Numbered from the stretch's first letter, positions 25,232 through 38,286 are shown. The stretch is 64,000 nucleotides of DNA from Lentibacillus cibarius (GCF_005887555.1 NZ_VCIA01000001.1:3162001-3226000); one strand, 5' to 3'. The notes: generated by a model not told the origin, from the letters alone. Numbers and translations are program-made.

Positions 25232-25930
25232 ATGAGGGCAGGTGCGATTTTCCGTTTTGTTAAAGAAGAATGGTACAGTCAGCGGCGTATGCTGTTATGG
25301 TACATGGTATGGACGCTGCTGCTTGATATAGCGCTGCTGATTTGCAGTCAGCTGGAATGGGTGCTGCAGCAGGTTCGCCAGTCCGCACTCAGTTTCGGGC
25401 AATTTTCGTTAAGCGTATTTGCTATTCTATTTATACCATATGCCATCAGTTGGGTGATCCTTGTTTATAAGGTGGATAAGGAGAAGCGGACAGGATTTTA
25501 CACGTTTGTGCATACATTGCCGATCACTATAAAGGAAGTGGTTACGGCAAAATATATTTCCGTATTCCTGATGAATGGATTAATGTTCGGCTGGCTTAGT
25601 ATGTTGTGGCGCCTATATGAAGTTAGTGTAAGGGATGCAGCATCATTGCAAGCGTGGACAGGGTTATGTATGGTTGGTTTCTTGATTGCTTTTGGTATGT
25701 CAGCTATTCAATTGGGGATCTTCTTTCATTGGGGCGGTACTAGTCTTGCTTTACTATTGGTGCTCATTGTTGGGAACCAATTGGATGTTGCCGACCAATT
25801 AGCTGACCAGACAATGGCGTGGATGGCAGGGACGCCGCTCTTGACGTGGGGAGTCACCCTTTTGATAGTCGGTTGTATCTGGAGCCTATGTTGGCGCTGG
25901 TCGCTAAAGGCCTACCGAAAATACGAATGA
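25232..25930 (+). CDS. ABC-2 type permease subunit (fourth, divergent)
   Basis: A 232-residue six-helix membrane protein starting ATG 25232 behind AAAAGGGG, one base after the previous stop. The YKVDKEKRTGFYTFVHTLPI block matches the position of the FLQTLPV motif in the others, followed by KEVVTAKYISVF, so it is a more distant relative. It is the last gene of the GntR-controlled operon. Together the operon encodes one ATPase and four permeases, one of them broken. Confidence 0.85.
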   Translation: MRAGAIFRFVKEEWYSQRRMLLWYMVWTLLLDIALLICSQLEWVLQQVRQSALSFGQFSLSVFAILFIPYAISWVILVYKVDKEKRTGFYTFVHTLPITIKEVVTAKYISVFLMNGLMFGWLSMLWRLYEVSVRDAASLQAWTGLCMVGFLIAFGMSAIQLGIFFHWGGTSLALLLVLIVGNQLDVADQLADQTMAWMAGTPLLTWGVTLLIVGCIWSLCWRWSLKAYRKYE

Positions 25931-25960
25931 GACACCAGTCATAACGTATTGCTGGCCCGC

Positions 25961-26023
25961 AACTCGAGCGACAGACAATCCAACTCGAGCGAGAACCGCC
26001 CGAACTCGAGCACGTGCGGGCTA
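25961..26023. repeat. Three 21-bp repeats, AACTCGAGC family
   Basis: AACTCGAGC begins at 25961, 25982 and 26003, exactly 21 bp apart, with intervening bases that differ (GACAGACAATCC, GAGAACCGCCCG, ACGTGCGGGCTA). The outer parts form an inverted match (GGCCCGC left, GCGGGCT right). It lies after the ABC operon. Confidence 0.75.
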
Positions 26024-26044
26024 GTCTATTGGAAAAATATGGTA

Positions 26045-26067
26045 CACCGATGAACCTGTCCCCATGG
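26045..26067. repeat. GGGGACAGG element, right half only
   Basis: ACCGATGAACCTGTCCCCAT followed by GGT, the right end of the dispersed element. Preceded by GGAAAAATATGGTAC, a degenerate trace of the middle. Confidence 0.65.
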
Positions 26068-26083
26068 TCCCTGCAGTGCACAC

Positions 26084-26117
26084 CAAAAAGAGGAGACAAC
26101 ACGTTATCTCCCCTTAA
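26084..26117 (-). terminator. Terminator of the leftward secreted-protein gene
   Basis: Read leftward, AAGGGGAGA pairs imperfectly with TCTCCTCTT around TAACGTGTTG, followed by TTT. It is about 10 bp past the stop at 26126. Confidence 0.6.
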
Positions 26118-26125
26118 CCCGCAAG

Positions 26126-26557
26126 CTATAATTTTTGCTTAAACGCTTCTAATTTATCTAATGTTTCAAGCGACAACGTACGTAAATTGGTTTTATTCAC
26201 CTTGTCCTTTTTAGCCGTGGCAATTAGTGGATACAGACTTTCTTCAATATTTTTATAGTCTTCGGGGTGGGACGCTTCTACTTTCTTTTCGATGCTATCC
26301 CAATTTTTCTCAATTGCTTCTCCAAGCTCATTGATTTCATCCGTATTGTCTGTTCTTTCTTCTGTTAGTTTCTGTAATTCCTTCACTTTGGCGATGATAC
26401 CACTAACGCCTTCCTGTATGTCTACATTACCCGGGTTCTCAGATTGCAGTTCATTGCTCTTGTCAGTGGTCGCATCTTGCTCAGCGTTGTTTGTAAATCC
26501 TGTTAAAACCGCACCCAGCAAGAGAAAAGCCCCTAAATAAAGAATAAGCTTCCGCAT
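26126..26557 (-). CDS. Secreted helical protein, unknown function
   Basis: A 143-residue protein on the minus strand. ATG at 26557 lies eight bases after AGGAGG; the in-frame ATG six bases earlier is too close. It has a signal peptide (RKLILYLGAFLLLGAVLTGF) without a lipobox Cys, an acidic linker, and a helical domain with EAIEKNWDSIEKKV and NIEESLYPLIATAKKD. The W..IE..V..P..Y..IE..L.PLI pattern resembles the N-terminal regions of EfeO/FTR1 iron-uptake proteins, a weak resemblance only. It stands alone. Confidence 0.65.
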   Translation of the reverse strand: MRKLILYLGAFLLLGAVLTGFTNNAEQDATTDKSNELQSENPGNVDIQEGVSGIIAKVKELQKLTEERTDNTDEINELGEAIEKNWDSIEKKVEASHPEDYKNIEESLYPLIATAKKDKVNKTNLRTLSLETLDKLEAFKQKL

Positions 26558-26692
26558 GGTCATTTCCTCCTTCGCTTCTACTTATTCCTACATTTCCCAT
26601 GAATGGCTCATTTATACAAAGGCTTTTATCGTGGTGCGGTTCCTTACCGCGTCCCGGATTCTGTCCGAGCACTTAATGGTAAAAAATGGTGG

Positions 26693-26714
26693 CCCGATGA
26701 ACCTGTCCCCATGG
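26693..26714. repeat. GGGGACAGG element, right half only
   Basis: CCGATGAACCTGTCCCCATG followed by GT. It abuts the last codons of the leftward MATE gene (stop at 26718-26716), so the repeat forms the end of that transcript. Confidence 0.65.
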
Positions 26715-26715
26715 T

Positions 26716-28065
26716 TCAGTATCCTTGTGATTGCAGGTGGCGTTGTCTGATGCCTTTTCGTGCGACTAGGACGAGAAAGATGGCGACGAGTCCTTCTGCA
26801 GCTGGTAGTGCGAGCCAGATGCCTGTTGTGCCAAACAAGGCTGGCAATATGATGAGTGCTGCAATTAGGAGAATGAAGCCGCGAAATAGGGTGATGCCAA
26901 TCGAGGGCCCGATATAAGCAATCGATTGGTAATAGGTCATATAGATAAAATTAATCCCCATAAATAGGTAGCCGATAAAAAACAACTTAATTCCTTTTAT
27001 GGCCAGCTGGCGTATGGCTTCTGTTTCCACGCCGAAAATCGATACGAGGTAACCGGCACCGAAATAGCCGATAGCGAGAAAAGCGATTCCCAGCGCCAGT
27101 CCGGTAATTTCAGACACCTTGACCGTATCTTTGATGGACTCGTATTTCTTTGCACCAAAATAAAAACTGATCATTGGCTGAATAGAAGAGCCCATTCCGA
27201 TAAAGGCCAAAAACATAAACGTGTGCAAATAATTGATGACGGAAAATGCCGCCAGACCGGTTGTGCCAGCATAGTAGGATAGCGCGATATTGTATCCCAT
27301 GACAAAGATGCCTGTTCCTGCTTCAGCCAGGAAATTAGGGAAGCCCAGTTTACCAATTGTAACGATGTCTCTTTTTTCCCATGTTGGACGCATGAACTTT
27401 AAGCCACTATTTGCTTTGAAAAAATGAATGGAATAAACAAGGAGACCGGCAACCGTTGCTAACACCGATGCTAGCGCAGCGCCTGTTACTTCCATTCTCA
27501 ATATAAAAATCATCCAGTAATTCAGGACAATATTGAGTAAGGCGGTTACTACAAGCCCCGCCATGGCAATGTTCGGGCCACCGTCGTTACGGACGAAGAT
27601 GCTGAGACAGTTTTCCCAGGCGAGGACAGGCGCCCATAAAAAAATAATTTCCATATAATCCATGGCATACGGCAACGTTTCTTCATTGGCACCGAACAAA
27701 CGGGCGAGCGGTTCTGCAGCTAAATAGCCGGTGATGCCGATTATTGTGATCACGATGGTTACGAGCACCAAGGCAAGGGTGAAAATCCGCTTTGCTTTCT
27801 CTGTATCATGTGCACCGGTCGCGATGGAATATAGTGTACCCCCGCCAATGCCAATCAGAAGCGAGATGGATATGACGACGGACCAGACAGGCACAGCAAC
27901 ATTGACACTGGCAAGCGCCACAGAGCCAACACCGTTCCCGACAAAAATGCCATCAATAACAATGTTGACAGACATGAGCATCATACCAACAAGCGTAGGA
28001 AGGAAATATTGAAAGAAACTTTTCGTGACAGACTGAGACAGCAGTTTTTGTTCAGCTAAGCCCAT
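26716..28065 (-). CDS. MATE-family multidrug efflux transporter
   Basis: A 449-residue membrane protein with about 12 helices in two matching halves, each with a MATE block (PTLVGMMLMSVNIVIDGIFV and PNFLAEAGTGIFVMGYNIAL). These pumps export cationic drugs with Na+ or H+ influx. ATG at 28065 is six bases after AGGAGG; the open frame extends ten codons upstream without another site. The stop codon is adjacent to a GGGGACAGG half-element. No regulator gene lies next to it. Confidence 0.92.
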   Translation of the reverse strand: MGLAEQKLLSQSVTKSFFQYFLPTLVGMMLMSVNIVIDGIFVGNGVGSVALASVNVAVPVWSVVISISLLIGIGGGTLYSIATGAHDTEKAKRIFTLALVLVTIVITIIGITGYLAAEPLARLFGANEETLPYAMDYMEIIFLWAPVLAWENCLSIFVRNDGGPNIAMAGLVVTALLNIVLNYWMIFILRMEVTGAALASVLATVAGLLVYSIHFFKANSGLKFMRPTWEKRDIVTIGKLGFPNFLAEAGTGIFVMGYNIALSYYAGTTGLAAFSVINYLHTFMFLAFIGMGSSIQPMISFYFGAKKYESIKDTVKVSEITGLALGIAFLAIGYFGAGYLVSIFGVETEAIRQLAIKGIKLFFIGYLFMGINFIYMTYYQSIAYIGPSIGITLFRGFILLIAALIILPALFGTTGIWLALPAAEGLVAIFLVLVARKGIRQRHLQSQGY

Positions 28066-28198
28066 CATCCACCTCCTAACTTCATTTGTTATAATCATTT
28101 TACAAGTTAGGTAGGTAAAAAGCTATTGTGAGGAATTGTTCTGCTGTGTCTGTTTTATTCCAAGCAAAAAGGGAATAATACCAAAGGGAGATGATGAT

Positions 28199-28537
28199 AT
28201 GGAAATAGAGAAACATAACTGGCCGGAAAAATACGATATCAACAAACTCGTTACTATTCAGAATGATATTGACAAAATTATTAATGAAACAAAAACATCG
28301 GTACGCCGCAATGACCGATACGCCGACCCAGGTGACAGCCTCATGTTAGACGGACATAAGGTTGTTGTCGAACACGTCTACCCACAAAAACTTGGAGAAA
28401 TCACCGAAGAAAATGCTCAGCAGGAAGGCTATAAAAGCTTGGAAGCATACAAAAATGGTATTACCAATATTCACGGAGAAGACGTATGGGACCCGGAACA
28501 GGTAGTCTGGGTGCACGAATTAAAGGTCGTTGGGTAA
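28199..28537 (+). CDS. ASCH-domain-like protein
   Basis: A 112-residue soluble acidic protein from ATG 28199 behind AAAGGGAG. The first 40 residues are helical with KTSVRRNDRYADPGDSL; the rest has HKVVVEHVYPQKLGEITEE, AQQEGYKSLEAYK and a final WVHELKVV strand, which fits the small RNA-binding-like ASCH fold (the EGYKSLEAYK motif is characteristic). ASCH proteins are thought to bind nucleic acid or act in RNA metabolism; the role here is unknown. No operon partner. Confidence 0.75.
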   Translation: MEIEKHNWPEKYDINKLVTIQNDIDKIINETKTSVRRNDRYADPGDSLMLDGHKVVVEHVYPQKLGEITEENAQQEGYKSLEAYKNGITNIHGEDVWDPEQVVWVHELKVVG

Positions 28538-28699
28538 ATGCGTTGATATTTCAGCGTTGATCAAAAACCACTGTTAAGAAATACGTCTAGGTGGCTGACT
28601 GTTTAATAATTTGCAGTAGCTCATGCGGATATTCTGACATATCAGAGGAATACTATATACGGATTTCTTCAATTACGAATAGAATGGAGGAGACCGTAG

Positions 28700-28975
28700 A
28701 TGGCACAACAGAATCTGCATGAGCAGTTACAGCAAGCAAGTAAACAGATACATGATGCACAGGAATCCGCCCGCATGGGACAGGGTTCAGATCCGCAACT
28801 GATCGAGCAAGCTGAACAGCAGCTCCAGCAAGCAGAAAAACAGCTACAGCAAGCGCAAAATCAGGCGGGAAGAGAAGCAACCGAAAATCCGCAGTTTCAG
28901 CAGGCGTACGAACAGCTGCATGACACAAGGCAGCAAGTACAGGAAGCACAGCAAAATAATAATGATATTTTGTAA
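28700..28975 (+). CDS. Gln-rich coiled-coil protein (paralog A)
   Basis: A 91-residue protein with 30 percent or more Gln: MAQQNLHEQLQQASKQ..., two central coiled-coil heptad-like runs (EQQLQQAEKQLQQAQ), and an end of Gln and Asn (EAQQNNNDIL). No Cys, Trp or hydrophobic segment. GGAGGAG precedes the ATG and a terminator follows. A relative with the same start (MAQQN) and the same NNN end is at 52682-52960. Small Gln-rich proteins of this form occur in Bacillaceae spore formers; a spore or matrix role is possible but not shown. Confidence 0.75.
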   Translation: MAQQNLHEQLQQASKQIHDAQESARMGQGSDPQLIEQAEQQLQQAEKQLQQAQNQAGREATENPQFQQAYEQLHDTRQQVQEAQQNNNDIL

Positions 28976-28980
28976 ATAGT

Positions 28981-29019
28981 ATCAAGCCCATACTTCTTAG
29001 GTATGGGCTTGATTTTTTT
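28981..29019 (+). terminator. Rho-independent terminator
   Basis: ATCAAGCCCATAC pairs with GTATGGGCTTGAT around a 7-base loop, followed by TTTTTT. Confidence 0.9.
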
Positions 29020-29189
29020 AAGTGTACAGAATGAGGCAATACAATATTCATGGCAAAGATTAGCCACGTCCACGTCCGGCTCCAGCGCCTTTATTCATAG
29101 TCATTGGCTGCAAAATCATTTATAATGAAACAAGTTGTACATGGTGATGGCAAGCCATGCAGTAAGAGATACTTTGTAGAGGTGATTCG

Positions 29190-29783
29190 ATGGGGAATTG
29201 GTTTCCGCGTTGGTATGATACGCTGATGAAACCGTTAGAACACAAAAGATTTAGGGCAATCCGATCACAACTCGTTCAACAAGCAACGGGAAAAGTGTTG
29301 GAAATAGGTTCCGGGACAGGTGCTAATTTTCCTTATTATAGAAATGCCGTTTCGGTGGATGCTATCGAGCCAAATCCAATCATGCGGGAAAAATCGTATA
29401 CAAATTGGGCGCAGTCAACCGCACCTATTCACGTATGGTCAGCATCCGCCGAGCAGTTGCCGTTCGAGGATGATACATTCGAATCGGTGGTAGCGACGCT
29501 CGTATTTTGTTCTATTCCCGATCCGGTGAAAGCACTTGACGAAATACAACGTGTCGCCAAACCCGGGGCAGCTGTATTGTTGTTTGAGCATGTCCGGGTG
29601 GATCAGACAATTATGGAACCAATACTAGACATGGCGACCCCGGTGTGGAAACGTCTGTGTGACGGCTGCCACCTTAATCGAGATACCCTTTTAGCAGTAA
29701 AACAGTCAGGCATCACCGTTGAAAGCGTTGAACGCTATTATAAAGGTATTTTTATAACCATAACCGGCAAAACGCAAGCATAG
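29190..29783 (+). CDS. Class I SAM-dependent methyltransferase
   Basis: A 197-residue soluble protein with the Rossmann SAM-binding motif KVLEIGSGTGANF at about residue 34, the acidic end of strand two (DAIEPNP) and the motif FESVVATLVFCSIPDPVKAL. It matches the small methyltransferase type 11 (UbiE/Coq5-like) family. AGAGGTGATTCG precedes the ATG. It stands alone between terminators. The substrate cannot be assigned. Confidence 0.9.
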   Translation: MGNWFPRWYDTLMKPLEHKRFRAIRSQLVQQATGKVLEIGSGTGANFPYYRNAVSVDAIEPNPIMREKSYTNWAQSTAPIHVWSASAEQLPFEDDTFESVVATLVFCSIPDPVKALDEIQRVAKPGAAVLLFEHVRVDQTIMEPILDMATPVWKRLCDGCHLNRDTLLAVKQSGITVESVERYYKGIFITITGKTQA

Positions 29784-29838
29784 AACGCACAGAAGTAAAT
29801 GATTTACATATTTCATAAAAATATGGGTGACCTTATTA

Positions 29839-29882
29839 TAAAAACTCGGCATTCTCTATAAGACGAATGCCCGAGTTTTTTA
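29839..29882 (+). terminator. Rho-independent terminator
   Basis: AAAACTCGGCATTC pairs with GAATGCCCGAGTTTT (one bulged base) around TCTATAAGAC, then TT. The same sequence with small changes recurs at 52609-52649. Confidence 0.8.
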
Positions 29883-29901
29883 ATGACAGGAATTACGATG
29901 C

Positions 29902-29924
29902 ACCGATGAACCTGTCCCCGCGGT
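29902..29924. repeat. GGGGACAGG element, right half only
   Basis: ACCGATGAACCTGTCCCCGC followed by GGT; the CGCGGT end corresponds to the left-end version of the element's border. Confidence 0.6.
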
Positions 29925-29956
29925 CCACGGTTGACATGATTCTTTATCAAATTTAA

Positions 29957-29986
29957 AATATGAACATATGCTAATATATACACTTA
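29957..29986 (+). promoter_or_regulatory. Candidate operator/promoter of the zinc regulator operon
   Basis: AATATGAACATATGCTAATA with following TATACAC is an AT-rich imperfect dyad that resembles the 12-2-12 TGAACATATG-type sites of ArsR/SmtB zinc repressors. It is 46 bp before the regulator start. Confidence 0.45.
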
Positions 29987-30031
29987 TTATAAATTAAGCT
30001 TGGTATTAAAAATATACTGGGGGGAATTTTA

Positions 30032-30361
30032 ATGGAAGAAGGTCACGAAGATCAGGAAACTAAGTTAGATACGGATTTGGACGAAGAAACGTTATTTGTA
30101 GTATCGCAAACTTTTAAAGCGTTAGGGGATCCGACTAGAATTCGTATTTTGCATTTATTGTTTCACGATGAGTACTCGGTCAATCAAATTGCGGAAACCT
30201 TGCATCTCCGCCAGTCCACCGTGTCACACCAGCTCCGGTTTTTAAAGAATTTACGACTGGTGAAAAATCGACGTGATGGGACAACGCTATATTATTCGCA
30301 TGATGATGAACACGTGATGAATTTGCTGAAACAGGCAATCGATCATGCGAATCACAGTTGA
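30032..30361 (+). CDS. ArsR/SmtB-family metal-responsive repressor (CzrA-like)
   Basis: A 109-residue winged-helix repressor. An acidic N-terminus is followed by [16 protein letters not shown], the recognition helix [18 protein letters not shown] and wing RRDGTTLYY. The last helix has the zinc-type alpha5 site: Asp-Glu-His in DDEHVMNLL and His-Ala-Asn-His in DHANHS. CzrA-like proteins release the operator when Zn(II) or Co(II) binds. GGGGGGAA precedes the ATG. It is followed 24 bp later by a CDF exporter gene, the classical CzrA target. Confidence 0.92.
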   Translation: MEEGHEDQETKLDTDLDEETLFVVSQTFKALGDPTRIRILHLLFHDEYSVNQIAETLHLRQSTVSHQLRFLKNLRLVKNRRDGTTLYYSHDDEHVMNLLKQAIDHANHS

Positions 30362-30385
30362 TTATTGTAGAAGGAGGGATGGCAA

Positions 30386-31339
30386 TTGGGACACAATCAC
30401 GGTCATGACCATACACATGGTGCAAATAAAAAGACATTATTGATCAGTTTTATCATTATTACGGCGTACATGATTGTCGAAGCGATCGGCGGGTTTGTAA
30501 CCAATAGCCTGGCTTTATTATCGGACGCCGGACACATGTTAAGTGACGCCATCTCACTCGGGGTAGGATTCTTTGCTTTTGTGGTGGGAGAAAAAGTAGC
30601 TAACTATAGTAAGACGTATGGGTATAAACGGTTTGAAATTTTAGCTGCAGTTTTTAATGGCGTCGTGCTTATAGCTATTTCACTATATATTTTTTATGAA
30701 GCATATAAGCGTTTTACAAATCCACCCGAAGTTGCATCTACGGGTATGTTAGTTATTGCTATTATTGGACTCGTTGTAAACATAGTAGTGGCAGTCATCA
30801 TGATGCGCGGTGGTGATACTGAGGAAAATCTTAACTTACGAGCGGCATTTCTGCATGTACTTGGCGATTTGCTTGGTTCCGTCGGCGCTATTATTGCTGC
30901 ATTATTGATTATGTTCTTCGGCTTGGGATGGGCTGATCCATTGGCAAGTGTCATCGTTGCAGTACTTGTATTGATTAGTGGATGGCGCGTCACGAAAGAT
31001 GCTGTCCATGTATTAATGGAAGGCACCCCGAAAAATGTGGAGCTAGATGATATTGTGCAAACCATTGAATCCCTGCCGGAAATTGTTGATATTCACGACC
31101 TTCATGTATGGAGCATCACAAGTGGAGAAAATGCACTTTCTTGTCATGCGGTCGTTGATGGAAACATGTCGATTAATAAAAGCCAGCAGCTACTGCAAAC
31201 GATTGAACACGAACTGGAACACAAGGGGATTGGCCATGTGACGATTCAGATGGAAAGCAAGTCACACCCACATGAAGATTCCGTTCTATGTCAAAATGAA
31301 AATAAGAATGAATCCCATAGCCATACCCATGATCATTAG
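30386..31339 (+). CDS. czcD: CDF-family Zn/Cd/Co exporter (CzcD-like)
   Basis: A 317-residue cation diffusion facilitator that exchanges cytosolic divalent metal for H+. The His-rich N-terminus HNHGHDHTH is followed by six helices. Transport-site residues are in LLSDAGHMLSDA (His50, Asp54) and HVLGDLLGS. The C-terminal cytoplasmic domain contains PEIVDIHDLHVW and the protein ends in a further His cluster (ESHSHTHDH). Start is TTG 30386 behind GAAGGAGGG; the nearer ATG is in another frame. Co-transcribed with the CzrA-like repressor. A terminator follows. Confidence 0.94.
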   Translation: MGHNHGHDHTHGANKKTLLISFIIITAYMIVEAIGGFVTNSLALLSDAGHMLSDAISLGVGFFAFVVGEKVANYSKTYGYKRFEILAAVFNGVVLIAISLYIFYEAYKRFTNPPEVASTGMLVIAIIGLVVNIVVAVIMMRGGDTEENLNLRAAFLHVLGDLLGSVGAIIAALLIMFFGLGWADPLASVIVAVLVLISGWRVTKDAVHVLMEGTPKNVELDDIVQTIESLPEIVDIHDLHVWSITSGENALSCHAVVDGNMSINKSQQLLQTIEHELEHKGIGHVTIQMESKSHPHEDSVLCQNENKNESHSHTHDH

Positions 31340-31348
31340 TAATTGTCG

Positions 31349-31387
31349 CGTGCATTGATTAGAAGAACTAGTCAATGCACGTTTTTT
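31349..31387 (+). terminator. Rho-independent terminator after czcD
   Basis: CGTGCATTGA pairs with TCAATGCACG around a 13-base loop, followed by TTTTTT. Confidence 0.88.
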
Positions 31388-31880
31388 CGTGTGAAGATTA
31401 CTCGTGGAGTAAATTGTAAAAAATACAGTCATCATGCAGTGTTCATGAAGAAAACGGAAAATAATTCATTGACTCGTGAAAGCTATCTTACTACTAGTGG
31501 ACTTCGAGGATTACAAAACTGTTAAAATTGGAGATGCTAATATAAAGATGAAACGAGAAAAATAAAACAAATAAAACAAAACGATTCTGGCAGTGCTATT
31601 ACGTAATAACCCAGCATTGATGAAAAGAAATGGTGGTTAGGCTGACGAGTCGCCGCAAAGCAAATGTACTGTAATCAAGTGAACACTAGAATTTATAGGT
31701 TTCTTTCCCTATATAAGATACATAACGGATTGGGGGTTATGATGTTTTAATCATAGAATTTCCGGGAATGACTATAATTAGAATCCTCAACATGAATCTC
31801 GAGCAGATGCACAAACAAGGATTATTATCAGGAATTCATTTCCATATGGTAAATGTTAATGGTAAATGTTAAAAACATGA
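31388..31880. other. AT-rich intergenic region upstream of the rRNA operon
   Basis: About 490 bp with no supported gene, only short frames without ribosome sites. A short direct repeat GGTAAATGTTAA(T/A) occurs at about 31850 and 31861. No recognisable mobile element or riboswitch. Confidence 0.5.
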
Positions 31881-31909
31881 TTGACTTTTACACCTGTGGC
31901 ATGTATTAT
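31881..31909 (+). promoter_or_regulatory. rRNA operon promoter P1
   Basis: TTGACT (31881-31886), 17-bp spacer, TATTAT (31904-31909). A typical sigma-A layout; about 420 bp before 16S. Confidence 0.6.
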
Positions 31910-32043
31910 GAATCTTGCTGCTTCAAAAAAAGCACTTCAAAACAGTTAATGAATTGCTTTTGAGCAGATATGATTATTGACAGCAGGAAACAAATTCTGT
32001 TGTGATTGCAGTCGAGCTTAGATAAAACAATATAGAAAAACTA

Positions 32044-32072
32044 TTGACTCTGATTGCAATAAATGATATATT
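32044..32072 (+). promoter_or_regulatory. rRNA operon promoter P2
   Basis: TTGACT (32044-32049), 17-bp spacer, TATATT (32067-32072). Confidence 0.7.
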
Positions 32073-32117
32073 AATAAAGTCACTTTTACGACAGAGAAAA
32101 CAAATTAAAAATAACTA

Positions 32118-32146
32118 TTGACTTCGAGATAGTTATTTGATAAAAT
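32118..32146 (+). promoter_or_regulatory. rRNA operon promoter P3
   Basis: TTGACT (32118-32123), 17-bp spacer, TAAAAT (32141-32146). The leader that follows contains GCTCTTTGAAAACTG at 32172-32186, a conserved antitermination boxA-like segment. Confidence 0.75.
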
Positions 32147-32330
32147 GTAAAAGTTGACTTAAAAATAATTCGCTCTTTGAAAACTGAACAAAACAGCCAG
32201 TATGACAAAAGATGTCAGAGGTAAGAAGTCGGCAGTCGGATTGTTTTATCCGAATGAAGACTTCAATCCCTGGAATCAATTTTAAAGCTAAGACATGAAG
32301 ACTGATTGGTGTCAGTCTTATCACAAACTT

Positions 32331-37053
<4,723 letters not shown>

Positions 37054-37149
37054 ACTATGGTCGTTGAATCACACTCTTATTTAGTTTTTAGGGTGTAAAT
37101 TTCAAATTCACCCTTGATTTTTTCAAAAAAAACCATTCATAATTTTGAG

Positions 37150-37265
37150 TCTGGTGGCGATGGCGGAGAGGACACACCTGTTCCCATGCCGAACACAGCA
37201 GTTTAGCTCTCCAGCGCCGATGGTAGTTGGGGCCTTGCCCCTGCAAGCGTAGGACGCTGCCAGGC
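37150..37265 (+). rRNA. rrf: 5S ribosomal RNA
   Basis: About 116 nt from TCTGGTGGCGATGGCGGAGA to GACGCTGCCAGGC; the two ends pair. It has the conserved CCGAACACAGCAGTTTAGCT and GCGCCGATGGTAGT. It lies about 100 bp after 23S and is followed by a terminator; no tRNA cluster follows. Confidence 0.96.
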
Positions 37266-37270
37266 AAAAG

Positions 37271-37312
37271 AAAAGCCAATGTACGAAAATATTCGTACAT
37301 TGGCTTTTTTCT
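37271..37312 (+). terminator. Rho-independent terminator of the rRNA operon
   Basis: AAAAGCCAATGTACGAA pairs perfectly with TTCGTACATTGGCTTTT around AATA, followed by TT and a T-rich tail. Confidence 0.92.
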
Positions 37313-37396
37313 TTTATAATATTGTACCGGACGATTAGTGTTACTTTTTACTTGAGCAATAATCACCGGATGGAATGTAATCCCGTTAGGAACAAC

Positions 37397-37500
37397 AAAG
37401 TTACGCGACTCAGGCTGAAACTCGCGCGGCCCAAGCCCAAACTCGCGTGAAAACCAGAAAAGTCGCGCGACCCGGCTCGAAACTCGCGCGAGCCGGTTTC
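37397..37500. repeat. 21-bp repeats, AAACTCGCGC family
   Basis: AAACTCGCG-type elements occur at 37397 (AAAGTTACGCG variant), 37418, 37439, 37459 (AAAGTCGCG) and 37480, spaced 20 or 21 bp apart. The bases between are GC-rich and variable (GCGGCCCAAGCC, TGAAAACCAGAA). It sits between the rRNA terminator and copy A of the 220-bp repeat. No gene in this gap. Confidence 0.75.
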
Positions 37501-37579
37501 CTTTTTGTGATTCATTCGTGTAACGTACCGGGTAATCCCTCATAAAATAGAAAACAGGCAGCAATCGGAGGGGTGGCGA

Positions 37580-37799
37580 TGTCACGCATTAACGAACCTG
37601 TTATACCTCCATCTCTAAACGTGAGTAAACCAACAACGTGGAGGTGGGGGTTAAACAGCTCTGCCGGTAATACCGTGACTTTTCCGTGCTTATCGGCAAT
37701 AGCACATACTATGTGTGTCTAGACTAATTTCGTCAGTCCTGTGATAATGTTTGCACTAGCACGTGTGTACGTCGACACTTCCACTGATTGAAGTTTCAC
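37580..37799. repeat. 220-bp dispersed repeat / possible structured RNA, copy A
   Basis: It matches 39061-39289 along its length at roughly 70 percent, with identical blocks TCACGCATTAACG, CTCTAAACGTG, AAACAGCTCTGC, GGTAATACCG, CCGTGCTTAT, GTCCTGTGA and TAGCACGT. Small internal inverted repeats are present: ACCTCC/GGAGGT and CACAT/ATGTG. No coding frame. It ends 30 bp before the GNAT gene. The name is descriptive only. Confidence 0.7.
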
Positions 37800-37831
37800 T
37801 TTATACGTTTCTTTATCGGGAGGTGAACTGA

Positions 37832-38266
37832 GTGGGCATCAGAAAGGCTGGTCCGGATGACTTAAAGATGATATATGAGCATGCGCATAATGTCAGGAAT
37901 GAAGCAGTGTCAGGAGGTATTAGCCCGGATGAAGTTGAACCAGTCACGCCATCTGATATTATAGATGGTGGGGGATATTACTTGGTCTTTGATGATGAGC
38001 AAGGTATGAAGGGCTGGATTGGTGTTGGAAGGATCATCAATCATAAAGCAGGTTGGATAACCGGTATCATCCCGGAAGTTTTTGTGTTTCCGTTATATCG
38101 AAGTCAAGGTATTGGGCGACAACTTTGTGAGGCGGCATGCAGACAGCTGAAACGTGAAGGCTGTAAAAAGGTGCAACTCAATGTGTTTAAAGGTAATCAT
38201 GCGAAAGAACTCTATGAAAAATTGGGATTTTATGAGGTTTCTTCATTGATGGAAAAGTATTTGTAG
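37832..38266 (+). CDS. GNAT-family acetyltransferase
   Basis: A 144-residue single GNAT domain. GTG at 37832 follows GGGAGGTGAACTGA. Strand four (VFVFPLYR) and the acetyl-CoA motif A (RSQGIGRQLCEAA, Q/RxxGxG/A) are clear, with NVFKGNHAKELYEKLGF as motif B. The substrate is unknown. The N-terminal half has a charged, weakly conserved substrate region. It is alone in its transcript; a terminator follows. Confidence 0.92.
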   Translation: MGIRKAGPDDLKMIYEHAHNVRNEAVSGGISPDEVEPVTPSDIIDGGGYYLVFDDEQGMKGWIGVGRIINHKAGWITGIIPEVFVFPLYRSQGIGRQLCEAACRQLKREGCKKVQLNVFKGNHAKELYEKLGFYEVSSLMEKYL

Positions 38267-38286
38267 CTTTTACTTAACGACTGTGG

